DNA from: CAVZCK01 sp963798805
GTDB taxonomy: Bacteria > Pseudomonadota > Alphaproteobacteria > Rhizobiales > Rhodomicrobiaceae
Length of the DNA: 64,000 nucleotides
Direction: 5' to 3'
NCBI GenBank assembly: GCA_963798805.1
Contig: CAWCVC010000010.1
Location: 682,001-746,000, forward strand
Made by a program: the position numbers and the translations under genes. This document shows positions 10,898-18,335 of this stretch, one piece after another. Numbering within the stretch: the first letter of the stretch is position 1; the number at the start of each line of letters is the position of its first letter. Below the pieces are notes generated by a model. That model searched no databases. It was not told the origin of the DNA and saw only the letters and a list, made by a program, of their open reading frames with translations.

Positions 10898-11908
10898 TTA
10901 ATAATAGGACAACTCACCGACCTTGCCCCAGAAGACGCGATAAGAATAGAAGGTGTAGGCGAGAATCGCAGGCAGGACGATGATGACTCCGACGAGGATG
11001 AAGGTCAGCGACTCGGGCGCGCTGGCGGCCTGCCATACCGTCAGCCGGTCCATGACTACATAAGGGAAGAAGCTGTAAGCGAGCCCGATAAAGCCGAGGA
11101 TGAAAATCCCGGCCGCGCCGACGAAGGGCAGCCAATAATAGCGGTCGCCGGGCAGCGGCATACGGCGCAGGAGAAGTTCAAGTCCGATCAGCAGGGCGCC
11201 CGCGGCGATGGGGATCGGCGCCAGCAGGATGATTTCCGGCAGGCTGAACCACTTCTCGAAGACGCGGTGGCTGACGATCGGCGTCGCCACCGAGACGAGC
11301 ATGAGGCCGGCGGCGGTGAGCCAGAGGCAAAAGCGCGCCCACTCTACCGCCTTGCGCTGCAAGTCACCTTCGGTCTTCATGATCAGCCAGCAGGCGCCGA
11401 TGAAGGCGTAGCCCGCTGCCAGGCAGATGGCACAAATGATGCCGAAGCTGGCGTTAAGCACGCTCCATTCGAACCCAACAATGTAGACGCCGAGCATAAA
11501 GCCCTGCGCGAGCGCGGTCACCAGCGAGCCGGCAATAAAGATGATGTCCCACAAATGCTTGCGCTCGGCGCGGACCTTGGCGCGGAAGTCAAAGGCGACG
11601 CCCCTCAGGATCAGCCCGCCAAGCATGGCAGCCACCGGCAGATAGAGCCCGGTAAGAATGATGCCATGCGCAATCGGAAACGCGACGAGAAGCAGGCCGA
11701 TCCCCAGCACCAGCCAGGTTTCGTTCGCATCCCAGAACGGCCCGATCGAGGAGATCATCCGGTTCTTTTCGTCGGCATCGGCGCGGCTCATCAGAATGCC
11801 GACGCCGAGGTCGTAGCCGTCGAGGATCACATAGATCAGGATGGAAAGCCCCATCAGCCCGGCGAAGATTACCGGCAGCACGTCGGCGCTGGTCACATAG
11901 CTCCACAT
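10898..11908 (-). CDS. cydB: Cytochrome bd ubiquinol oxidase subunit II
   Basis: CydB is the second membrane subunit of the bd-type quinol oxidase, which reduces oxygen to water without pumping protons. The 336-residue protein has about eight to nine hydrophobic helices and the family segments YVILDGYDLGVGIL, GPFWDANETWLVLG and GLAYSFFPYVVMDRLTVWQAA. Its ATG shares one base with the cydA stop (TGATG), so the two are translationally coupled. The short Q-loop of its partner suggests the cyanide-insensitive (CioAB) subgroup. Confidence 0.96.
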   Translation of the reverse strand: MWSYVTSADVLPVIFAGLMGLSILIYVILDGYDLGVGILMSRADADEKNRMISSIGPFWDANETWLVLGIGLLLVAFPIAHGIILTGLYLPVAAMLGGLILRGVAFDFRAKVRAERKHLWDIIFIAGSLVTALAQGFMLGVYIVGFEWSVLNASFGIICAICLAAGYAFIGACWLIMKTEGDLQRKAVEWARFCLWLTAAGLMLVSVATPIVSHRVFEKWFSLPEIILLAPIPIAAGALLIGLELLLRRMPLPGDRYYWLPFVGAAGIFILGFIGLAYSFFPYVVMDRLTVWQAASAPESLTFILVGVIIVLPAILAYTFYSYRVFWGKVGELSYY

Positions 11909-13284
11909 CAGCGATCCTCCCTCAAGCGCGCAATCTCCGGCTGCGGCGCGAACAGACCGCCCGGCGTCGCCTCTTCAGGCAGTTGCTCACCGGCCCTGCG
12001 CGCGAGATAGAAGACGACGACAATGAACGTCGCGAGCAGGAGCACGTAAAGCGCCAGATACATGGCGAGCGACAGGCCGATCATCGGCGATGTCACATTC
12101 TTCGCTGCGGCATCCGCGGTCCGCAGAACGCCCTCGACAAGCCAGGGCTGGCGGCCGATTTCGGTCGTGTACCAACCGGCGACGACTGCGACCCAGCCTG
12201 AAAATGTCATGACGACCAGACTTCGCGCCAGCCACGGACCGGGTTCGCCGTGCCGGCGAAGCCGCCAAGCTCCGAACCATGATACGGCCAGCATGAGCAG
12301 CCCTACGCCGACCATGATGCGAAAGGCGAAGAATACCGGCACGACGGGCGGATGATTGTCGCCGAAGGAATTGAGACCTTTGACCTCGCCATTGAGGCTA
12401 TGGGTCAAAATCAAGCTGCCCGCTCTCGGGATCGCCAGCACGAAATGGTTCGTCCGGTTCTTTTCGTCCGGTATCGCGAACAGCCGCAAATCCGCGCCGC
12501 GCTCGTTCTGCCAGATTGCTTCCATCGCCGCCACCTTCTGCGGCTGATATTCGAGCGTGTTCAGCCCATGCTGATCACCGGCGAAAATTTGCACGGGGAT
12601 CAGGATCGCGGCGGTGTAGACGCCGGTGCGCAGCGCCGCCATGACGCTGGGCGTGCGGTCGCCGCGCAGCCAGCGATAGGCGGAAAGCCCGGCCACCAGG
12701 AAGGAGGCCGTCAGCCCCGACGCCAGCAGCATATGCGCCAGGCGATAGGGTGCGGAAGGCGTCATCAGCACAGCCAGCCAGCTCGTCACATGCGCCTTGC
12801 CGTCGATCATCTGAAAGCCGGCGGGCGTCTGCATCCAGCTATTGAGCGCCAGGATCCAGAACGCCGAAAGCGCCGTGCCGATAGCGACAAGGATGGTCGC
12901 CAGCGTGTGGATCCGGTTGGAGACACGGCCCACACCGAACAGCATGATGCCGAGGAAGGTCGCCTCCAGGAAAAAGGCCGTCAGCACCTCATAGGCAAGC
13001 AGCGGCCCGGCGATATTGCCGACGGTGTTCATGAAGCCCGGCCAGTTGGTGCCGAACTGGAAGGACATGACGACGCCGCTGACGACACCGATCGCAAAGC
13101 ACAGGGCAAACACCTTCACCCAGAAGCGATACGCATCCATCCATTTCTCGTCGCCAGTCGCGTTGAAGCGCAGCTTGAAGAACAGCAGAATCCAGGAAAG
13201 CGCGATGGTGATCGCCGGAAACAGAATGTGGAAAGTGATATTGGCCCCGAATTGCGAGCGCGCGAGCGTCAGCGCTTCCATCAC
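11908..13284 (-). CDS. cydA: Cytochrome bd ubiquinol oxidase subunit I (CIO type)
   Basis: This 458-residue subunit binds the haems and oxidises quinol. Visible ligands are H19 (TFHILFP), H184 (RLAHML) and M324 (FRIMVG); acidic residues E99 and E107 of the proton path are present, as is the GRQPW motif at 377-381. The sequence between helices 6 and 7 is short compared with Escherichia coli CydA (522 residues), which is typical of cyanide-insensitive oxidases. The start overlaps the stop of the upstream GbsR-type regulator. The enzyme should serve respiration at low oxygen or under inhibition of haem-copper oxidases. Confidence 0.96.
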   Translation of the reverse strand: MMEALTLARSQFGANITFHILFPAITIALSWILLFFKLRFNATGDEKWMDAYRFWVKVFALCFAIGVVSGVVMSFQFGTNWPGFMNTVGNIAGPLLAYEVLTAFFLEATFLGIMLFGVGRVSNRIHTLATILVAIGTALSAFWILALNSWMQTPAGFQMIDGKAHVTSWLAVLMTPSAPYRLAHMLLASGLTASFLVAGLSAYRWLRGDRTPSVMAALRTGVYTAAILIPVQIFAGDQHGLNTLEYQPQKVAAMEAIWQNERGADLRLFAIPDEKNRTNHFVLAIPRAGSLILTHSLNGEVKGLNSFGDNHPPVVPVFFAFRIMVGVGLLMLAVSWFGAWRLRRHGEPGPWLARSLVVMTFSGWVAVVAGWYTTEIGRQPWLVEGVLRTADAAAKNVTSPMIGLSLAMYLALYVLLLATFIVVVFYLARRAGEQLPEEATPGGLFAPQPEIARLREDR

Positions 13285-13859
13285 TTGCCTCCTGTCTTGG
13301 ACTTGCCGCCAGGAATCAGCTTCAGCTTATCCCGCATCTCATAGAGTTTGTAGACCTTGGAACCGAGTTTCAAAAGTTGAACGAGGCGGGCGGTCTCCAT
13401 TTTCTGAACGTCCTGGTACCAATGTGTAACCATTTCGATCAGCTCATACATCTCCCGCATTCGCCGCTGAGCGTGCTGCTCCTCCGGACCATTCGGCGTC
13501 TCGACGAGGATGTCGCGCAGCATCGTCAGCGTCGGCTCGATCTCGCGCTTGCGCCTCTCCTCCACCAGCGTGCGCACGATTTCCCAGATTTCGCTAGGCG
13601 CGGTGTGGTAGTCGCGGCGGTCGCCCGGCAGGTGTCTGAGACGAACAAGCCGCCAGCTATCGAGTTCCTTCAAACCCATGCTGACATTCGAGCGCGAGAA
13701 GCCGAGCGCCTCGGAAATTTCCTCGGCGTTGAGCGGCTTTTGCGAGACGTAGAGCAGAGCGTAGATCTGCCCCACCGTGCGGTTGATGCCCCAGCGGGAG
13801 CCTATTTCGCCGAAATGCAGGACGAAGGTGCGGATGAGCGGCGGCAGATTCATGGCCAT
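13281..13859 (-). CDS. GbsR/MarR family transcriptional regulator of cydAB
   Basis: The protein has up to 192 residues. A winged helix at about 20-80 (INRTVGQIYALLYVSQKPLNAEEISEALGFSRSNVSMGLKELDSWRLVR) is of the GbsR subgroup of MarR. The second ATG at 13853 (MNLPPLIRTF) is the better start, because an ACGGA ribosome site then has a six-base spacing. The stop overlaps the cydA start (ATGA), giving a three-gene operon with the regulator first. A perfect 10-bp inverted repeat lies immediately upstream at 13865-13886, so it very likely represses its own operon. The signal it senses is not known. Confidence 0.9.
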   Translation of the reverse strand: MAMNLPPLIRTFVLHFGEIGSRWGINRTVGQIYALLYVSQKPLNAEEISEALGFSRSNVSMGLKELDSWRLVRLRHLPGDRRDYHTAPSEIWEIVRTLVEERRKREIEPTLTMLRDILVETPNGPEEQHAQRRMREMYELIEMVTHWYQDVQKMETARLVQLLKLGSKVYKLYEMRDKLKLIPGGKSKTGGK

Positions 13860-13864
13860 TCCGT

Positions 13865-13886
13865 AATTTCAGAAGTTTCTGAAATT
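13865..13886. promoter_or_regulatory. Palindromic operator of the gbsR-cydAB operon
   Basis: Arms AATTTCAGAA and TTCTGAAATT are perfect reverse complements of 10 bp around a 2-bp centre. The site touches the ribosome site of the regulator gene, so bound protein would block transcription. The length and symmetry fit a dimeric winged-helix repressor. Binding by the adjacent GbsR-type protein is inferred from position. Confidence 0.65.
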
Positions 13887-13945
13887 TAGAAAATCCACGA
13901 AGGCAGCGCAAGCCCTCGCGAGTGGACCGAAGGTCGCGGCAATCC

Positions 13946-16231
13946 TCAGCCTTCGGAGCGATTGAAGCCTGCGTCCACCACTACCAGCGCCGTCATATTG
14001 ACGATCCGGCGCACGCTTGCCGAGGGCTCGATGATATGCACAGGCTGCGCTGCACCTAGCAGGATCGGCCCGACGGTGATGCCGTTGCCGGCCGCCACCT
14101 TCAGCAGGTTGTAGGAGATGTTGGCGGCATCGATATTCGGCATCATCAGGAGATTGGCCTGACCGGTCAGCCTGGCATCGGAAAGCGTCCGGCCCAGAAT
14201 GGTCTCCGACAGCGCCGCATCGCCCTGCATCTCGCCTTCGATTTCCAGATCCGGCGCGCGGGCTTCGACGAGGGCCAGCGCATCGCGCATGAGCTGCGCT
14301 TCCGGACAATCGGAGGAGCCGAAGCTCGAATGCGACAGCATGGCAATGTGCGGTGCGATGCCGAAACGGCGCAGTTCCTCGGCCGCCAACAAGGTGATCT
14401 CGGCAAGCTGCTCGGCGTTGAGGTGCCTGTTTACCTGCGTGTCGCAGATGAAAATCTGCCGGTCAGGCAGCATCAGCATGTTCATCGCGGCGAAAGTCCG
14501 CACGCCGCGCCGCGCGCCGATCACGTCACACACGAAATGCAGATGCTCCTCATAAACGCCGGTCGTGCCGCAAAGCAGGGCGTCGACATCGCCGCGCCGC
14601 AGGAGGATGGCGCCGATCAGCGTCGGCCGCGTGCGCATCGCCTCTCTAGCGATGGCGTAGGTCACGCCTTTGCGCTTGGTCAGCTCGTAATATTCAGCCA
14701 CGACTTCGCGGTAGCGCGGATCGCTAAGGATGTTGACCGCATCGCAATTCTCACCAAGCTGCAACCGCAGCCCGAAGCTTTCGATGCGCTGCTTGATGAT
14801 ATCGGCGCGCCCGATAAGCACCGGGAAGGCGAGCCCTTCATCGACGACGACCTGCGCCGCCCGCAGCACGCGCTCCTCCTCGCCCTCGGCGTAAGCGACG
14901 CGCTTCGGCGCGGCCTTGGCGGCGTCGAAGACCGGCTTCATGCTGGCGCCTGAATGATAGACGAAGCGCGCCATCCGCTCGCGATAGGCCCTCATCTCGA
15001 GGATCGGGCGCGTGGCGACGCCGCTGTCCATCGCCGCCTGAGCGGTGGCCGGGGCGATCTTCTCGATCAGGCGCGGATCGAAGGGCTTGGGGATCAGATA
15101 GTCCGGTCCGAAACAGGTGCCCTCAGCCGAATAGGCTGCCGCGACGAGGTCCGAGACCTCGGCATGAGCGAGGTCGGCGATGGCGTAGACCGCGGCTTTC
15201 TTCATCTCCTCATTGATCGCCGTCGCGCCGACGTCGAGCGCGCCGCGGAAGATGTAGGGGAAACATAGGACGTTGTTTACCTGGTTCGGGTAATCGGAGC
15301 GGCCGGTGCAGATCAGCGCATCGGGCCTTGCCTCACGCGCAAGCTCGGGGCTGATTTCCGGGGTCGGGTTGGCGAGAGCCATGATGATCGGCGTCGCCGC
15401 CATTTCCCTGACCATCTCGGGCTTCAGCACGCCGCCGGCAGACAGTCCCAGGAAAATGTCTGCGCCCGGCATGATGTCGGCGAGCGTGCGGGCGCGGGTA
15501 TCCTGCGCGTACCGGTCCTTTTCCGGGTCCATATTGACCGACCGGCCCCGATAGACCACACCATCAATATCGGAGATGAAGATGTTCTCCCGCCTCAATC
15601 CGAGGCTGACCAGCAGATCGAGGCAGGCAAGCGCGGCCGCGCCCGCGCCCGATCCGGCGAGGCGCACCTTCGAGATGTCCTTGCCGGCGATCTTCAGCCC
15701 GTTGATGACGGCTGCCGCTACGATGATCGCCGTGCCGTGCTGATCGTCATGAAAAACCGGGATCTTCATCCGCTGGCGCAGCGTGCGCTCGATGATGAAA
15801 CATTCCGGCGCCTTGATGTCCTCCAGATTGATGCCACCGAAGGTCGGCTCCAGGCTGGCCACGATGTCGATGAATTTCTGCGGATCGGTCTCGGCAATCT
15901 CGATGTCGAAAACGTCGATGCCGGCAAATTTCTTGAACAGGCAGGCCTTGCCCTCCATTACCGGCTTGGAGGCGAGGGGGCCGATATTGCCGAGGCCGAG
16001 CACCGCCGTGCCGTTGGTGATCACCGCCACGAGATTGCTGCGCGAGGTCAGCTCGGCCGCCTGCCCCGGATCTTCGGCAATTGCCGTGCAGGCATAGGCT
16101 ACGCCCGGCGAATAGGCGAGCGACAGGTCGAGCTGGTTGGTCAGCCCCTTGGTCGGCGTGACCGAGATTTTGCCCGGTTTCGGCAAACGGTGGTAATCGA
16201 GGGCGGCATCGCGCAATGAATTCTCGTCCAT
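13946..16231 (-). CDS. maeB: NADP-dependent malic enzyme with phosphotransacetylase-like domain
   Basis: The enzyme decarboxylates malate to pyruvate with reduction of NADP. Residues about 1-430 are the malic enzyme part (QLDLSLAYSPGVAYAC, FHDDQHGTAI, VRLAGSGAGAAALACL), and about 430-761 form a phosphotransacetylase-like domain that is usually regulatory rather than catalytic in this MaeB class. The ATG at 16231 gives 761 residues, the normal length, and a strong GAGGAGG site lies just upstream; the frame is open for 25 more codons without support. It is followed by the cyd operon but appears to be a separate unit. Confidence 0.95.
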   Translation of the reverse strand: MDENSLRDAALDYHRLPKPGKISVTPTKGLTNQLDLSLAYSPGVAYACTAIAEDPGQAAELTSRSNLVAVITNGTAVLGLGNIGPLASKPVMEGKACLFKKFAGIDVFDIEIAETDPQKFIDIVASLEPTFGGINLEDIKAPECFIIERTLRQRMKIPVFHDDQHGTAIIVAAAVINGLKIAGKDISKVRLAGSGAGAAALACLDLLVSLGLRRENIFISDIDGVVYRGRSVNMDPEKDRYAQDTRARTLADIMPGADIFLGLSAGGVLKPEMVREMAATPIIMALANPTPEISPELAREARPDALICTGRSDYPNQVNNVLCFPYIFRGALDVGATAINEEMKKAAVYAIADLAHAEVSDLVAAAYSAEGTCFGPDYLIPKPFDPRLIEKIAPATAQAAMDSGVATRPILEMRAYRERMARFVYHSGASMKPVFDAAKAAPKRVAYAEGEEERVLRAAQVVVDEGLAFPVLIGRADIIKQRIESFGLRLQLGENCDAVNILSDPRYREVVAEYYELTKRKGVTYAIAREAMRTRPTLIGAILLRRGDVDALLCGTTGVYEEHLHFVCDVIGARRGVRTFAAMNMLMLPDRQIFICDTQVNRHLNAEQLAEITLLAAEELRRFGIAPHIAMLSHSSFGSSDCPEAQLMRDALALVEARAPDLEIEGEMQGDAALSETILGRTLSDARLTGQANLLMMPNIDAANISYNLLKVAAGNGITVGPILLGAAQPVHIIEPSASVRRIVNMTALVVVDAGFNRSEG

Positions 16232-16345
16232 GGGCCTCCTCTTGCCGCGAGGACTCAACCGGGTCCCGCTTTGCTCAAGCATGCCGTTATGGAAGGCAGC
16301 CTGCAAGTTCTCACGGCTGAGGTGAACGATCTTTACCGCACTCTT

Positions 16346-17167
16346 TCAAGCGGATATCGAAGCTGTCGTATTGTCGCGGTCGCCGATCGCCATCGCGAAC
16401 GCAATGCAGTCGACCTCCGCCGCACCGGCCCGCTTGAGCGCAAGTGCGCAGGCGCCGAGCGTCGATCCGGTCGTGATCACATCGTCGACGAGCAGAATGC
16501 GCTTGCCGCGAATGCGGGCGGCGGCTCTCCGCGTGACGGCAAAGGCCGTCGCCACATTTTCCCGCCGCTCGCCGGATGAGAGACCGATTTGGCTCGGCGT
16601 CCGCCGAACGCGGCGCAACCCGGTCAGGTCGAGCGGCACGCCGCTGATCACCGAAAGCCGCTTTGCCAGAATGGCGGCCTGATTGTAGCGCCGCGTCCAG
16701 AGCCGGCCTCGATGCAGCGGCACCGGCATCAGACGATCGGCGTCACGGATCAGCTCGCCTCCCGCCGATTGCATCAGCCGCGCAAAAAACCGTGCGGCCT
16801 CCTGCCGGTCGGCATATTTGAAGCCGTGGATCAGATCGCGTATCGCCCCATCGAAGCGCACTGCGGCGCGCGCCCGGCCGTAAAGCGGAGGATGGCGGAG
16901 TGCAGCCGCGGAGATCGCAGGCACTTCCGCTGCATAAGGCAGCGGCAGGCCGAGCCGATCGCAGACCGGCGGCATGATGAAATCGACGTCCCGCCAGCAG
17001 CTTGGACACAGCGCTCCGTGCCAGGCGATAGGCCGGCGGCAGCGAATGCAGACGGGCGGCAGGATCAGTTCGCTTGCATAGCGCAGATTGCCGCGCATCC
17101 AATCGCGCAGCCCCGCAAACAGGCGCTGCGCAGGGGTTTCAATCCCCGCCCCGTCGACGATAGTCAT
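16346..17167 (-). CDS. comF: ComF family protein (phosphoribosyltransferase-like)
   Basis: The ATG at 17167 gives 273 residues. An N-terminal four-cysteine zinc finger (C40, C43, C54, C57) is followed by a phosphoribosyltransferase fold with the PRPP motif VDDVITTGSTLG at about 227-238. ComF/GntX proteins take part in DNA uptake; ComF contacts recombination proteins in some naturally competent bacteria. No other competence genes are visible here. The open frame continues upstream into the promoter of the divergent methyltransferase gene, which is why the shorter start is preferred. Confidence 0.9.
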   Translation of the reverse strand: MTIVDGAGIETPAQRLFAGLRDWMRGNLRYASELILPPVCIRCRRPIAWHGALCPSCWRDVDFIMPPVCDRLGLPLPYAAEVPAISAAALRHPPLYGRARAAVRFDGAIRDLIHGFKYADRQEAARFFARLMQSAGGELIRDADRLMPVPLHRGRLWTRRYNQAAILAKRLSVISGVPLDLTGLRRVRRTPSQIGLSSGERRENVATAFAVTRRAAARIRGKRILLVDDVITTGSTLGACALALKRAGAAEVDCIAFAMAIGDRDNTTASISA

Positions 17168-17255
17168 GCCCGAAAGTCCCGTTCGGCCTTTCGGCGGAGC
17201 GTAATCGGGACTACATCTCGCACAAGAGCGTAACATCACGGGGGGATGCCCACCC

Positions 17256-18158
17256 TTGACCACGCCGCGCCTGTTCGACCGCGATCTTCACGCGATGCGC
17301 CGTGCCCGCGCCGCGCGGCAGGGGACCCTGCCGGATTTTCTGCTCAAGCGCGCAGCAGAAGATATTACCGAGCGCCTGCAGGGCATCGAGCGGCAATTCA
17401 CGCAGGTCCTCAATCTCGGCGCTCACGAAGGGCTGCTCTCGGAGGCGATCGCCCGCTCCTATCCGGCCGCCGATCTGATCATCAGCGCGGAAGCCAGCGC
17501 GCCGCTTCTTGCCCGCTGTCCGCCGCCCAAGGTTCAGGCTGATGATGAGCTCCTGCCGTTCCGCGACGGCGCCTTCGATCTGATCGTTTCTGCCCTATCG
17601 CTGCAATTCGTCAACGACCTGCCCGGCGCACTGGTGCAGATCCGGCGCGCCCTCAGGCCCGACGGCCTTTTTCTCGGCGCCCTTGTCGGCGGTCTCACCC
17701 TCGCCGAGCTGCGCGAGGCCTTCATGCAGGCCGAGTTGGAGCTGGAAGGCGGGGTCAGTCCGCGCGTCGCGCCGATGGCCGACATCCGCGATTTCGGCGG
17801 CTTGCTGCAGCGCGCGGGCTTCGCGCTGCCGGTCGCAGATACCGATCTAGTCACCGTGACATACGAATCGCCGCTGGCGTTGATGCGTGACCTGCGCGCA
17901 ATGGGCGCGGGGAACATCCTCATGGAGCGCAGCAAGCGGCCCTTGCGCCGCGCCACGCTCGTGCGCGCTATGGAGGTTTACGCCGACCGTTTCCCGGCCG
18001 GCAGCGGGCGCATCAAAGCGAGTTTCGAGATCGTGCACATGGCCGGCTGGTCCCCGCATGAAAGCCAGCAGAAGCCTCTGAAGCCGGGCTCGGCCGCCGC
18101 GCGGCTCGCCGATGCGCTCGGGGTCGAGGAGCACAAGCTGAAAGGCACCCGGCGTTAA
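17256..18158 (+). CDS. SAM-dependent methyltransferase-fold protein (NDUFAF5-like)
   Basis: The 300-residue protein begins with a TTG codon at 17256, ten bases after a GGGGGG site. It has a class I methyltransferase core (VLNLGAHEGLLSEAIA, FDLIVSALSLQFVNDLPGALVQIRRALRPDGLFLGALVGG). The N-terminus (RLFDRDLHAMRRARAAR) and C-terminus match the alphaproteobacterial relatives of mitochondrial NDUFAF5, which hydroxylates an arginine of complex I subunit NDUFS7. In this protein the glycine motif is degenerate (LGAHEG for the usual GxGxG). It is divergent from comF. Confidence 0.85.
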   Translation: MTTPRLFDRDLHAMRRARAARQGTLPDFLLKRAAEDITERLQGIERQFTQVLNLGAHEGLLSEAIARSYPAADLIISAEASAPLLARCPPPKVQADDELLPFRDGAFDLIVSALSLQFVNDLPGALVQIRRALRPDGLFLGALVGGLTLAELREAFMQAELELEGGVSPRVAPMADIRDFGGLLQRAGFALPVADTDLVTVTYESPLALMRDLRAMGAGNILMERSKRPLRRATLVRAMEVYADRFPAGSGRIKASFEIVHMAGWSPHESQQKPLKPGSAAARLADALGVEEHKLKGTRR

Positions 18159-18230
18159 GGGTCAGCAGGCCTGCTTCGCGCGTGGCACGGCTCGTCAGTA
18201 GCGCCCTCGATCAGACACCGTCCTTCTCTC

Positions 18231-18248
18231 GTCAAAATTTGACGTCAA
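18231..18248. promoter_or_regulatory. Composite inverted repeat upstream of the PBP1 gene
   Basis: GTCAAA-A-TTTGAC (18231-18243) overlaps TTGAC-GTCAA (18239-18248), so three GTCAA-type half-sites occur in 18 bp. The site is 87 bp upstream of the penicillin-binding protein start. It has the look of an operator; the binding protein is not known. Confidence 0.35.
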
Positions 18249-18335
18249 CTTACAGCACAATTTCACGTTCGACCAGAAATCCTCCATGCCGACCATGGGA
18301 TTTCTCCGTCTCGGATTCACAATTCTGCTGCGCCC

